The notes: generated from the letters alone by a model not told the origin. 49,872 bases of DNA from Alphaproteobacteria bacterium (GCA_023150455.1 JAKLKW010000017.1:1-49872); one strand, 5' to 3'. Positions 20,255 through 28,849 are shown, numbered from the stretch's first letter. Numbers and translations: made by a program.

Positions 20255-21073
20255 TCAGCTGCCCGCCTGCTGGTCCCAGTACTCCTGGTTGATCACCCGC
20301 TGCTCCTGGTCGAGCCGGTTCTCCAGGCAGCGGCGCATGGTCCAGCGCAGCGACTGGGCGACGGTGTTCTGGCAGGCGGCGAACATGCGCCGGCCCAGCG
20401 CCACGCCGTCCTCGGTGAAGCCGCGCCCGGGCGTGGCGAGCGCCGTGCCCCAGGCCGCCTGGTGCATGGCCGGTCCGTCCACCTTCTCGTCCTCGGGCAG
20501 GGCGCCGATCGCGCGCGCCACCAGGCGGTTGGCGTCGGAGCGCGGGTTCGGCCTGTCGAACAACTCCTCCGCCTGCTCGCGCCACGGCCCGGTCGCCAGC
20601 GCGACCTCGTCCTCGGTGAGCGGGGCGGGATCGCCCGCGACGTCGAGCGGCAGCAGCGTGGCGCGCGGGCCGACCTCGACGATCGCCTCCTTCACGCCGC
20701 CGCCCGCCGCCGCCTCGAGCGCGGCCTGGTCGACCGCCACGGTGATGCTGGAGTAGCCGGTATACGCCACGAAGCGCAGCAGCGACCCGCCGTCGAGCGT
20801 GGCACTGCCGCCGTCCGCGCGCGTCACGGCGATGCGGACCTCGGTGCCCTCGGCGGGGCGATAGGCGTCGCCCGGCTCCGGCGGCAGGCGCGACTGCATG
20901 AGGCAGAACGAGGCGAGGACCGCGACGCAGCCGCCGCTTTCGCACACCAGCGGCACCGGCTCGATCGTGGCCACGAGGCCGAGCGGCTGCGGCGCCGCGG
21001 CGGCCGGCTTGATCGCGACGGGGGCGGCCAGGGCCAGGACGGAGAGTCCGGCGAACGCTACCTGACGGATCAT
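20255..21073 (-). CDS. Exported protein of unknown function
   Basis: This 272-residue product has a clear signal peptide (MIRQVAFAGLSVLALAAP..., cleavage near AAAA, residues 25-28). The mature part has four cysteines (in CESGGC, SFCLMQSRL, FAACQNT and RRCLEN) and a beta-rich first half. The second half is helical and ends YWDQQAGS. GGAGGAACACC sits just before the ATG, which fixes the start. The N-terminal half (VRIAVTRADGG..., a small-molecule-like beta sandwich) suggests an invasion-associated-locus-B-like or PapD-like fold, but I do not recognise a family. It is probably periplasmic. Confidence 0.75.
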   Translation of the reverse strand: MIRQVAFAGLSVLALAAPVAIKPAAAAPQPLGLVATIEPVPLVCESGGCVAVLASFCLMQSRLPPEPGDAYRPAEGTEVRIAVTRADGGSATLDGGSLLRFVAYTGYSSITVAVDQAALEAAAGGGVKEAIVEVGPRATLLPLDVAGDPAPLTEDEVALATGPWREQAEELFDRPNPRSDANRLVARAIGALPEDEKVDGPAMHQAAWGTALATPGRGFTEDGVALGRRMFAACQNTVAQSLRWTMRRCLENRLDQEQRVINQEYWDQQAGS

Positions 21074-21126
21074 GGTGTTCCTCCCGGATATCCTGGCGCG
21101 GATTGTTGCGCCGCGCGCCCGCCCGG

Positions 21127-21243
21127 TCAATCGCGCTGGTTGCCGCCGAGGAAATGGCCGACCGGCGCCAGCACGGCGACGCGGTCGCAGACGATCTTGA
21201 TGGAGGCCAGCATCGGCACGGCCAGGAAGGCGCCGGCGCGGCG
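21127..21243 (-). pseudogene. C-terminal fragment of an AI-2E family (PerM-type) transporter
   Basis: Reading the minus strand from about 21243 to a TGA at 21127-21129 gives a short product containing AGAFLAVPMLASIKIVCDRV and then LAPVGHFLGG. That is the highly conserved last helix and tail of AI-2E family transporters. Upstream in the same frame the sequence changes to unrelated, non-hydrophobic residues with no room for the other seven or so helices. This is therefore a gene remnant truncated on its 5' side, stranded between the exported protein gene and the methyltransferase gene. Confidence 0.75.
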
Positions 21244-21362
21244 GGGGCCGGCGGCGCAAATACGCCCTACCCCGTCGCGCCGGGGCCAGAGGCTCTTATG
21301 ATGCGGTTTCGATAATCGGCCGCCAGGACATGCGTCCCAGGACCTCCGGGAGGACTCCTTCG

Positions 21363-22931
21363 ATGACCGGCTCCGCCGCCCCCGCTCCGACCGGCTCCAC
21401 CGCCCCGGGCCGTCGCGCGCGCGCCGGCAGCGCCGCGCGGCGCGAGCTGCGCCAGCACGCGAAGGCGCAGCAGCTGCCGGCGATCGTCAGGCGCATCCCG
21501 CTGACGGAGGTGCTGGACGAGGAGGGCTTGCGGACGATCGAGCACAACGCCGAGACGATCCTCGAGGAGATCGGCATCGAGTTCCGCGACGACGCGGAGG
21601 CGATCGCGCTCTTGAAGGGCGCCGGATGCGACGTCAAGGGCGCGCGCGTGCGCTTTCCGCGCGGCCTGGCGCGCAAGCTGTGCGCCACGGCGCCGCGCGA
21701 GTTCCGCCAGCACGCGCGCAATCCCGAGCGCAGCGTCGTGATCGGCGGCGACAACATCGTGTTCGCCCCGGTCTATGGGCCCCCCTTCATCCGCACGCTC
21801 GGCGAGCCGCGCCGCTACGCGACGATCGAGGACTTCCGCAACTTCTCCAGGCTCGCCTACATGACGCCGGCGATCCACCACAACGGCGGCACGCTGTGCG
21901 AGCCGGTCGACCTGCCGGTCAACAAGCGCCACTTCGACATGCTCTACGCGCACATCAAGTGGAGCGACAAGCCGTTCATGGGCTCGGTCACGCATCCCGA
22001 GCGCGCGGCCGACTCGGTGGCGATGGCGCGCATCCTGTTCGGCGAGCGCTTCGTCGACGAGAACGTGTGCCTGCTGTCGCTGATCAACGTCAACTCGCCG
22101 ATGGTGTTCGACGCCACGATGCTCGGCGCGCTCAAGGTCTACGCCAAGGCGGGCCAGGCGACGCTGATCACGCCGTTCATCCTGTCGGGCGCCATGTCGC
22201 CGGTGACCGTCGCCGGCACGCTGGCGCAGATCCTGGCCGAGGTGCTGGCGGGCGTGTCGCTGGCGCAGCTCTGCCGGCCGGGCGCGCCGGTCGTCTTCGG
22301 CACCTTCGCCAGCTCGATCTCGATGCAGTCCGGCGCGCCGACCTTCGGCACGCCCGAGCCGACCCTCGTGCTGATCGCCGCCGCGCAGCTCGCGCGGCGG
22401 CTCGGCATTCCCTATCGCAGCGGCGGCAGCCTGTGCGCCTCGAAGATCCCGGACGCGCAGGCGGCCTACGAAAGCGCGCAGACCCTGCTGCCGACCGTGC
22501 TGGCGGGCACCAACTTCGTATTGCACGGCGCCGGCTGGCTCGAGGGCGGGCTCGCCTCGGGCTACGAGAAGTTCGTCATGGACGCCGACCAGCTCGCCAT
22601 GATGCAGGTGCTGGCCCAGGGCGTGGACCTGAGCGAGAACGGCCAGGCCATGAGCGCCATCCGCGAGGTCGGCCCCGGCGCGCACTATCTCGGCTGCGCC
22701 CACACGCAGGCGAATTTCGAGACCGCGTTCTACCGCTCGACCATCGCCGACAACAACTCGGTCGAGCAATGGGAGGCCGAAGGCGCGCTGGACGCCGTGC
22801 AGCGCGCCAGCAAGCTGTGGAAGAAGATGCTGGCCGAGTACGAGCCGCCGCCGCTCGACCCCGGCGTCGACGAGGCGCTGAACGCCTACATGGCGCAGAA
22901 GAAGGCCGGCATGCCCGACGCCTTCGCGTGA
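21363..22931 (+). CDS. Trimethylamine methyltransferase (MttB)-family protein, non-pyrrolysine
   Basis: This is a 522-residue member of the MttB superfamily (COG5598), which transfers methyl groups from quaternary or tertiary amines to a corrinoid protein. Landmarks are ILEEIGIEFRDD, the substrate-barrel strands GGTLCEPVDLPV and NVNSPMVFD, and FASSISMQSGAPTFGTPE. No in-frame TAG (pyrrolysine) is present, so it is of the glycine-betaine/dimethylproline-type branch. GGGAGGA at 21348-21354 selects ATG 21363. No corrinoid protein gene is nearby, so its methyl acceptor must be encoded elsewhere. The substrate is unknown. Confidence 0.92.
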   Translation: MTGSAAPAPTGSTAPGRRARAGSAARRELRQHAKAQQLPAIVRRIPLTEVLDEEGLRTIEHNAETILEEIGIEFRDDAEAIALLKGAGCDVKGARVRFPRGLARKLCATAPREFRQHARNPERSVVIGGDNIVFAPVYGPPFIRTLGEPRRYATIEDFRNFSRLAYMTPAIHHNGGTLCEPVDLPVNKRHFDMLYAHIKWSDKPFMGSVTHPERAADSVAMARILFGERFVDENVCLLSLINVNSPMVFDATMLGALKVYAKAGQATLITPFILSGAMSPVTVAGTLAQILAEVLAGVSLAQLCRPGAPVVFGTFASSISMQSGAPTFGTPEPTLVLIAAAQLARRLGIPYRSGGSLCASKIPDAQAAYESAQTLLPTVLAGTNFVLHGAGWLEGGLASGYEKFVMDADQLAMMQVLAQGVDLSENGQAMSAIREVGPGAHYLGCAHTQANFETAFYRSTIADNNSVEQWEAEGALDAVQRASKLWKKMLAEYEPPPLDPGVDEALNAYMAQKKAGMPDAFA

Positions 22932-22949
22932 GGGCGCGGCTGTTCGCCG

Positions 22950-23297
22950 TCAGAACTTCGGCCGGCGCGCCGGCGGCGGGCCCAGGTTCTCCACGAGATA
23001 GTCGACGATCAGTTTCTCGTCCTCCGGCGGCAGCTTGGGCATGCCCTGCTTCTCGGTCATCCACACCATCAGCTCCTCCCACCGGTGGCGCGGCAGCCGC
23101 TGCTGCACGACCAGCTTGAGCGAATGGCAGGCGCCGCAGATGCCCACCACCTCGTCGCGCCCCGCCTTGTCGGGCAGCTCGATGTACTCGTCGGCCTCCG
23201 TCGCCTGATTCTGCTGCGCATCCAGCGGCGGGGCGAAGGCGAGGACAAGGGCGAGAACCGCCGTCAGGACGACGAGCGCTGCTAGATTCGATCGCAT
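22950..23297 (-). CDS. sorB: c-type cytochrome subunit of sulfite dehydrogenase
   Basis: This is a 115-residue exported monohaem cytochrome c: signal peptide (residues 1-27, ...APPLDAQ), haem motif C54-G-A-C57-H58, and methionines 78, 80 and 86 that could supply the sixth ligand. It lies 80 bp downstream of the molybdenum sulfite oxidase on the same strand, the arrangement of sorAB in Starkeya-type sulfite dehydrogenases, where SorB takes electrons from SorA. Cytochrome identity is certain. The partner role is inferred from context. It converges with the methyltransferase gene. Confidence 0.88.
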   Translation of the reverse strand: MRSNLAALVVLTAVLALVLAFAPPLDAQQNQATEADEYIELPDKAGRDEVVGICGACHSLKLVVQQRLPRHRWEELMVWMTEKQGMPKLPPEDEKLIVDYLVENLGPPPARRPKF

Positions 23298-23377
23298 GAA
23301 GCCGCCAATCGGGTGTTGATCCAGGGACAGCCGGGGAGCCGCGTACGCGGCCCTCCGGCGATCTGCGCGTCTTTCGC

Positions 23378-24673
23378 TCAGGCGACCGTGACGGACACGC
23401 GATGCATGGCGCTGTTCACGTACCCCCTCGGGTTCCAGACCGGCATGTGCGGCTGGCTGACGCCCTTGCCGCTGGTGGCGCGGGCCCATATCTCGTAGTA
23501 CCCGGCCTGCGGCACCGTCAGCTTGGTGCGCCAGTTCTGCCATGCAAACGGGTTGGCCGGCTTGTCGAGCTGGGCCTTGTGCCAGGTCTGCCCGAAGTCG
23601 TAGGAGACGGCGAGCTCGGCCACGTCGCCGGAGCCGCTCCAGGCATGGCCGCGCACCTCGATCTCGCGGCCGGCGCCCTTGGTGCCGGTCATGGGCGAGG
23701 TGATCAGCGACTTCACCGGCATCTCGCCGATGATGACGTAGTCCTTGCTGTCCACCTTCGCGCCCGGCTCGACCGGACGGTTCGGCACGCGATAGGACGA
23801 CCCGCCCATCTTCTCGCCGTCGTGGACCTTCTCGCGCACCCACACGCGCGTCAGCCACTTCTGCGAGCACGAGCCGGGATAGCCCGGCGCGACCAGGCGC
23901 AGGGGCGCGCCGTTCTGCGCGTGCAGCGCGGCGCCGTTCTGCTCGAACGCGATCAGCACGCTCGGGTCCGTCGCCTTGGCGATCGGCAGGCCGCGCGACA
24001 GGGTCACCTTCTTGGGATCGCCCGAGAGATGCGTGTCGGCGCCCTCGTGCCCCGTGTACACGGCGCTCTTCTTGACGCCGGCCGCCTTGAGCACGTCGGC
24101 GAGGCGCACGCCCGTCCACTGCGAGCAGCCGACGGCGCCGTAGGTCCACTGGCCGCCGCTGACCGGCGGATCGAAGAAGCTGCGCCCGTTGCCCGCGCAC
24201 TCGATCCACAGCGCCTGCTTCACCACCGGGAAGTTCTTCTTCAGGTCGGCGATGGTGAGCTTCAGCGGCTTGTCGACCTCGCCGTCGATGGTGACGACCC
24301 ACTTGTCCGCGTCCATGTTCTCCGGCGGGTTGCCGTTGTTGCGGATGAAGTGGCGCGCGGTCGGCGTGACGGCGTCGTCCAGCAGATGCGCCGGCGTCTC
24401 GGCGTTGATCGGGCGGTCGTTGACCAGCCGCAGCCCGTCCTTGCCCTTGATCTCGGCGGTTGCCGCCAGCGCCACGGGCAGGAAGCCCGACGGCATGTTG
24501 CGGTGGAAGGGAATGGCGGCGCCCAGCATCGCCCCCATGGACGCGAGGCCCGCGCCCTTGAGGAAGCCCCGCCGGCCGGCGTCGGCCCGGCGCCCGAACA
24601 CCAGGTCATCGGCCCGTTCCGGATCCCGGTCGTAAACCTCGAACAGACCGCGTTCCGCTGGTCCCTTGCTCAT
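23378..24673 (-). CDS. sorA: Molybdenum sulfite dehydrogenase, catalytic subunit
   Basis: This 431-residue enzyme of the sulfite oxidase fold oxidises sulfite to sulfate in the periplasm. A twin-arginine signal (GRRGFLKGAG, Arg34-Arg35) exports the folded molybdenum protein. Cys159 in WIECAGNGRSFF is the molybdenum ligand. HEGADTHL, the SRGLPIAKA strand, APGYPGSCSQKWLTRV and the C-terminal dimerisation domain (GHAWSGSGDVAELAVSYD) all match the family. The 30-residue extension before the Tat motif is longer than usual. It sits upstream of the sorB cytochrome and downstream of an ECF sigma/anti-sigma pair. A strong ECF-type promoter precedes it. Confidence 0.93.
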   Translation of the reverse strand: MSKGPAERGLFEVYDRDPERADDLVFGRRADAGRRGFLKGAGLASMGAMLGAAIPFHRNMPSGFLPVALAATAEIKGKDGLRLVNDRPINAETPAHLLDDAVTPTARHFIRNNGNPPENMDADKWVVTIDGEVDKPLKLTIADLKKNFPVVKQALWIECAGNGRSFFDPPVSGGQWTYGAVGCSQWTGVRLADVLKAAGVKKSAVYTGHEGADTHLSGDPKKVTLSRGLPIAKATDPSVLIAFEQNGAALHAQNGAPLRLVAPGYPGSCSQKWLTRVWVREKVHDGEKMGGSSYRVPNRPVEPGAKVDSKDYVIIGEMPVKSLITSPMTGTKGAGREIEVRGHAWSGSGDVAELAVSYDFGQTWHKAQLDKPANPFAWQNWRTKLTVPQAGYYEIWARATSGKGVSQPHMPVWNPRGYVNSAMHRVSVTVA

Positions 24674-24720
24674 TTGCGCCCCTCCCTTGTGGGTTTTGCC
24701 TGCATTCCAGGCAAGCAGAG

Positions 24721-24748
24721 GAGACGCAGCGGGGGGCGGAACTATTCC
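24721..24748 (-). promoter_or_regulatory. Candidate ECF sigma promoter of sorA
   Basis: On the minus strand GGAATA (24743-24748) and CGTC (24723-24726) are spaced by 16 bp, the classic -35/-10 form of ECF sigma promoters. The element lies about 50 bp upstream of the sorA ATG. The neighbouring sigma gene is the obvious candidate user. The same pair was not found in front of the sigma gene itself. Confidence 0.6.
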
Positions 24749-24781
24749 ATGAGCGGGAGAGGAATTCAGTGCCGGAGCGGG

Positions 24782-25543
24782 TCAGGCCTGGCAGGGACGG
24801 CTCGTGGCGCGCGCCAGGGCCAGCCGCTGGCGGGTCTCGGCGTCGAACGGCCGGCGCTCGCGCAGGACGCGCTCGATGGCTTCGGCCAAGTCCCGGAAGC
24901 GCGATACGGCCATTCCCTCGGCCATGATCAGGACGTCGTGGCCGTCCCAACGCAGGACGCGGGCATGGAGCGGGGCCGCGAACGCAGCGGCAGAGACGTT
25001 CAGCTCCGCCGGCAGCCGGAACAGGCTCAGCCGGCAGCCGCGCGTCCCCTCGAAGCCGACGCGCAGGATCGTCGCCGCGCCGAACGCGATCCATTCGCGG
25101 CCGACGAATGCCAGGCGTGCGGCCGACAGGTCGAGCGTATCGAGGCCGCCCGCGCCGTCGCTGACCGGCGACGCCCGGCCGGGCTCGGGTTCGCGATCGA
25201 AGCTCCAGGAGCGGTGATGCGCCTGCAGCAGCGTCGCCCGGTCCCCCGCGCCGTCCAGGCCGACGAGGCCGGACAGCAAAGCGCCCGCGACCAGGACAAG
25301 GGCCAGGCACGCGGCCGCGGCCGGCCATGTGCGGAAGCGGCGCCGCGGCAATTCGGGCAGCGCGAAGGAAGCCCCGGGCACCAGGTCGGCAACCGCGGCC
25401 TTCATCTCCCGCAGCGTGGCGATGCGGGCGGCGATGGCAGGAGACTGCGCCGCGGCGCGCGCGACTTCCGCCGCCGCGGTTGTGGTGAGCTCCCCATCCA
25501 CGTAGGCGTTCAGTGTTTCATCGCCAATGCGCCGGTCGGTCAT
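24782..25543 (-). CDS. Anti-sigma factor (single-pass membrane)
   Basis: This 253-residue protein has an N-terminal anti-sigma helical domain (residues 1-60; GDETLNAYVDGELTTTAAAEV), the usual sigma-binding start of RsiW/ChrR-like regulators but without the HxxxCxxC zinc motif. A transmembrane helix follows at about 73-94 (ACLALVLVAGALLSGL). The periplasmic domain has beta-strand-rich regions (GCRLSLFRLPAELN, VLRWDGHDVLIMAEGMAVSRF) and two cysteines. It overlaps the sigma gene by four bases (ATGA), ensuring coupled translation. The periplasmic domain is presumably the signal receiver. Sulfite is a guess from the neighbours. Confidence 0.88.
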   Translation of the reverse strand: MTDRRIGDETLNAYVDGELTTTAAAEVARAAAQSPAIAARIATLREMKAAVADLVPGASFALPELPRRRFRTWPAAAACLALVLVAGALLSGLVGLDGAGDRATLLQAHHRSWSFDREPEPGRASPVSDGAGGLDTLDLSAARLAFVGREWIAFGAATILRVGFEGTRGCRLSLFRLPAELNVSAAAFAAPLHARVLRWDGHDVLIMAEGMAVSRFRDLAEAIERVLRERRPFDAETRQRLALARATSRPCQA

Positions 25544-26100
25544 CGCGGGCCGCCTCCGCGCCTTGCCCGCCGCACCGGCAGGAACTCCAGCGTCCCGTCC
25601 GCCTCGGTCGCGGTCACGGCCTTGTACAGGGCGGCGCGCGCCCGCGAGATGCGGCTCATGATCGTCCCCACCGGCACCTGGAACAGATCGGCGGCCTCGG
25701 CGTAGGAGAGGCCGGAGACGTCGATCGCGCCGATGATCTCGCGGTGCGCCACCGGCAGCTGCCGGAATGCCATGCGGACCGCCAGCGCATTGACCTGCTG
25801 GGCCTCCGACCCGTAGTCCCACATGCCGCGCTCATCCTCGTCCGGCGCCGCTCCAAGGACAATCGCATTCTCCATGCCGCGCTGTCGGCGGCAGCGGTCG
25901 ATGAAGGCGTTGCGCAGGATGCGGAACAGCCACGCGCGATAGGCCGGCTCGTCGCCCGGCACCGAGCCCGCGGCCAGCGCCTTCAGCACGGCCTCGTGCA
26001 GCAGCTCCTGCGCCGCGTCCGCCTCGTGCGTCAGGCTGAAGGCATAGCCGTAAAGGCGGCGCAGATAGGGCTCGACGCGCTGCCGCTTGTCCGGCGCCAC
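25540..26100 (-). CDS. ECF-family RNA polymerase sigma factor
   Basis: This 186-residue sigma70-family ECF factor has region 2 at residues 8-75 (LYGYAFSLTHEADAAQELLHEA, AWLFRILRNAFIDRCRR) and region 4 at about 110-165 (LPVAHREIIGAIDVSGLSYAEAADLFQVPVGTIMSRISRAR). It starts with GTG at 26100, preceded by GGGAGGGA, and overlaps its anti-sigma gene. Downstream on the same strand lie sorA and sorB. In Sinorhizobium two ECF factors of comparable position respond to sulfite, which supports, but does not prove, control of sulfite oxidation here. Confidence 0.93.
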   Translation of the reverse strand: MAPDKRQRVEPYLRRLYGYAFSLTHEADAAQELLHEAVLKALAAGSVPGDEPAYRAWLFRILRNAFIDRCRRQRGMENAIVLGAAPDEDERGMWDYGSEAQQVNALAVRMAFRQLPVAHREIIGAIDVSGLSYAEAADLFQVPVGTIMSRISRARAALYKAVTATEADGTLEFLPVRRARRGGGPR

Positions 26101-26332
26101 GGATTCCCTCCCGTTTGTCCTCGCCTTTCATTGGCGGCCCCCTGGCGACGGCGAGCCGCAGGCGATGATAGGCAGGCGTCCTGCGGTCGCGCAAGCGAAG
26201 CCGGATGGACGACCCCGGGCAAGCTTGCCGCAATGCTGCCCGGAAATGGCCACGATCAAGGCGGTCCGTGCGACGAAACCTTTCGGCGATCCGACCGTTT
26301 GAGCCTCGCCCAGCAGCAAGCGAGGCCGTACC

Positions 26333-26971
26333 ATGCCGAGCATCTTCGCGCTTTCGCGCCGTGCCGCTCTTGGCGGCGCCATCGTCCTGGCCTTCGCCTC
26401 TCGCGCAAGCGCGGAGGCTGTCGCGCCCGTGGTCGCCCGGAAGTACATCGAGACGCTCGGCAACCAGGTGGTCGACATCGTCGCCTCGACGCGCAGCGCG
26501 GTCGACCGGCGGGCGGCGTTCATCCGCATCATGCTCGCCAGCCTCGATTTCGAGCAGATCGGCAACTCGGCGCTCGGCAAGCTGGCGCGCCAGGCGACGC
26601 AGGAGCAGAAGCGCGATTTTCGCCCCCTGTTCGCCGCCTACGTGATCGACGTCGCGGTCGAGAAGTTCGGCAATCTGCAGCAGATGCGCTTCGGGCTCGG
26701 CAAGGCGACGCCGCAGCCGAACGGCGACGTCAAGGTCTACACGCGGGTCGACACCGGCGAGAAGCCGATGGAGGTCCATTGGCGCGTGCGCGATGACGGC
26801 GGCCGGCCGCGGATCAGCGACATCGAGGTCGAAGGAGCGAGCCTCGCGATCCACTATCGCGGCGAGTTCGAGCGCACCGGCGTCGCCACCGTGCCGCAGC
26901 TGATCGCGCGGCTCAAGGAGCTGACGAAGAGCTCGGGCACCGTGACGATCACGCAGCAGGCCATGAGATAG
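26333..26971 (+). CDS. MlaC/Ttg2D-family phospholipid-binding protein
   Basis: This is a 212-residue exported protein: an RR-containing signal (LSRRAALGGAIVLAFASRASA, residues 7-27) and then the MlaC fold (VDIVASTRSAVDRRAAFIRIML..., FRPLFAAYVIDVAVEKFG, VKVYTRVDTGEKPMEVHWRVR, GEFERTG). MlaC carries phospholipids between membranes in the Mla pathway. No mlaD/E/F partners are near, so this is an orphan copy. It is divergent from the sigma factor gene, with a 232-bp spacer that contains an inverted repeat (CGAAA/TTTCG, 26274-26285) and no clear promoter. A small exported protein gene follows 4 bp later. Confidence 0.88.
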   Translation: MPSIFALSRRAALGGAIVLAFASRASAEAVAPVVARKYIETLGNQVVDIVASTRSAVDRRAAFIRIMLASLDFEQIGNSALGKLARQATQEQKRDFRPLFAAYVIDVAVEKFGNLQQMRFGLGKATPQPNGDVKVYTRVDTGEKPMEVHWRVRDDGGRPRISDIEVEGASLAIHYRGEFERTGVATVPQLIARLKELTKSSGTVTITQQAMR

Positions 26972-26975
26972 AAGC

Positions 26976-27191
26976 ATGACCCGCAACCGCATGCTCGCGG
27001 CCGCAATGCTGATCGGGCTGGCCGGCGCGCCGGCGGCCGAGGCCAAGCCGACCGAGCCGCCGGCCCGGATCGAGGTCTCGCCCCCGCCCTATGACGCGAC
27101 GCAGGCGGTCGTGCCGCACCGCCTGTCGTTCTGGCCCAGCATCAACTGGGGACCGCCCGACACGGACGACGTGGATTGGCTGCAGCCATAG
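26976..27191 (+). CDS. Small exported proline-rich protein
   Basis: This 71-residue product has an N-terminal signal peptide (MTRNRMLAAAMLIGLAG..., likely cleaved after AEA) and a proline- and tryptophan-containing mature part of about 47 residues that ends DDVDWLQP. It starts 4 bp after the stop of the MlaC-like gene and is therefore probably in the same operon. No family is recognised. Coding status rests on the signal peptide and spacing. Confidence 0.6.
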   Translation: MTRNRMLAAAMLIGLAGAPAAEAKPTEPPARIEVSPPPYDATQAVVPHRLSFWPSINWGPPDTDDVDWLQP

Positions 27192-27278
27192 GCGCGCTGA
27201 TCCGGGCCGCACGATCGTTCAAGACCGTTTCCGCCGCGCCGCGTACAAGCCTTCCGCTCCAGCGATCGGAAAGGGCCC

Positions 27279-27665
27279 ATGCCGACGACGACCGCCTCCC
27301 GGACCTACAAGGCCGTCAATTTCGCCGAGAAGCTCGCGCTCATCGCCGAGCAGTGGCAGCCCAGGGTCGTCGCCGAGCTGAACGACTACCAGTTCAAGCT
27401 GGTGCGCATCCAGGGCGACTTCGTCTGGCACGACCACCCGGAGACCGACGAGGCCTTCATCGTGCTGGAGGGCGAGCTGCGCATCGATTTCAGCGACGGC
27501 TTCGTCCGGATCGGGCCGGGCGAGCTCTACGTCGTGCCGAAGGGCGTCGAGCACAAGCCGTTCGCGGCCGGAGAGGTCAGGATGATGCTGATCGAGCCGC
27601 GCGGCATCGCCAACACCGGCCACGCCGGCGGAAAGCGCACCGCGCCGAACGACGTGTGGAGCTAG
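27279..27665 (+). CDS. Small cupin-domain protein
   Basis: This 128-residue protein is a single cupin barrel. Motif 1 is HDHPETDEAFIVLEGEL (His-x-His, Glu, Gly) and motif 2 is GELYVVPKGVEHKPFA, giving a complete three-His, one-Glu metal site. Such proteins include mannose-6-phosphate isomerase-like and dioxygenase-like enzymes. No substrate can be given. The stop codon overlaps the stop of the convergent amidohydrolase gene by four bases. Confidence 0.88.
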   Translation: MPTTTASRTYKAVNFAEKLALIAEQWQPRVVAELNDYQFKLVRIQGDFVWHDHPETDEAFIVLEGELRIDFSDGFVRIGPGELYVVPKGVEHKPFAAGEVRMMLIEPRGIANTGHAGGKRTAPNDVWS

Positions 27666-28849
27666 ACCGCCGGTCTGCCGCCGGATCGCGGCAGCACGCT
27701 CTCGACCAGCTTCGACCAGTAGCTGGCGCCGAGCGGCAGGATGTCGTCGTTGAAGTCGTATCGCGAGCTGTGCAGCCCCACGCCATCGACGATGGGGCCG
27801 TTGCCGATCCAGATGTAGCATCCCGGACGCGCGGCCAGCATGAAGCCGAAGTCCTCGCACCCCATGCTCGGCACGACGTCGCGCCGGACGTTCGCGTCGC
27901 CCGCGACCATCACGGCGGCGCGGACGGCGTTCTTGGTCGGCGCTTCCGCGTTCACCGCCGGCGGGATCGGCTTGTAGTAGGAGAAGGCGGTCGCGACGCC
28001 ATGGGCCGCGGCGACGCCTTGCGACACCCGCAGCAGCGCGTCCTCGAGCACCTTGCGCAGCTCCGGCTTGAAATAGCGGCAGGTGCCGCGCAGCACGACC
28101 TCCTCGGGTACGATGTTCCAGGTATTGCCGCCGTGGACCTGCGTGATGCTGACGACGACCTCGTCCTGCGGGTTGGCGGTGCGGCTTACGATCGTCTGGA
28201 TCGCCCCGATCAGGGCGCCCGCCGCGACGATCGGGTCGTCGCCGAGATGCGGCATCGCCGCATGCGCGCCGCGGCTCGTGATCGTGATCTCGAACTTGTC
28301 GTCCGCCGCCATGATCGGTCCCGCCCGCACGCCGAACGAGCCGACCGGAACGCCCGGCCAGTTGTGCATCCCGTACACCGCCTCGACCGGGAACCGGGCA
28401 AACAGCCCATCCTCGACCATCTTCTGGCCGCCGCACTCGTTTTCCTCGGCGGGCTGGAAGATGAAGTGGACGACGCCGTCGAAATTGCGGGTCTCCGCGA
28501 GATAGCGCGCGGCGCCGAGCAGCATGGTCGTGTGCCCGTCATGGCCGCAGGCGTGCATGACGCCGTCATGCGTGGAGGCGTGCGCTGAGCGGGTCTTCTC
28601 CCGGATCGGCAGCGCATCCATGTCGGCGCGCAGGCCGATCGCGCGATCGCTCGTGCCGCAGCGCAGCGTTCCGACCACGCCGGTGCCGGCGAGCCCGCGC
28701 GCGACCTCGATGCCGAATTCCTCGAGCTTCTTCGCGACCAGGTCGGAGGTGCGGTGCTCCCTGAACGCCATTTCCGGATGCGCGTGGATGTCGTGCCGCC
28801 ATGCCTTCATGTCGGCATGGAACTCGGCGATGCGGTTGATGATGGGCAT
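27662..28849 (-). CDS. M20-family amidohydrolase (hippurate hydrolase-like)
   Basis: This 395-residue metal-dependent aminoacylase/carboxypeptidase belongs to peptidase family M20D. Metal ligands appear in MHACGHDGHTTML, FQPAEENECGG and the C-terminal SMGCEDFGFM. The GMHNWPGVPVG motif and the dimerisation domain (GRGAHAAMPHLGDDPIVAAGALI-type, about 190-300) are present. It cleaves N-acyl or N-aroyl amino acids. GGAGAG precedes the ATG. The AraC gene upstream on the same strand may regulate it. Confidence 0.93.
   Translation of the reverse strand: MPIINRIAEFHADMKAWRHDIHAHPEMAFREHRTSDLVAKKLEEFGIEVARGLAGTGVVGTLRCGTSDRAIGLRADMDALPIREKTRSAHASTHDGVMHACGHDGHTTMLLGAARYLAETRNFDGVVHFIFQPAEENECGGQKMVEDGLFARFPVEAVYGMHNWPGVPVGSFGVRAGPIMAADDKFEITITSRGAHAAMPHLGDDPIVAAGALIGAIQTIVSRTANPQDEVVVSITQVHGGNTWNIVPEEVVLRGTCRYFKPELRKVLEDALLRVSQGVAAAHGVATAFSYYKPIPPAVNAEAPTKNAVRAAVMVAGDANVRRDVVPSMGCEDFGFMLAARPGCYIWIGNGPIVDGVGLHSSRYDFNDDILPLGASYWSKLVESVLPRSGGRPAV

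Noticed and set aside
23402..25705. A plus-strand open frame of 767 codons over the sulfite oxidase and anti-sigma genes
   Set aside because: It is an opposite-strand shadow, rich in Arg/Ala/Gly/His. The minus-strand proteins have clear motifs.
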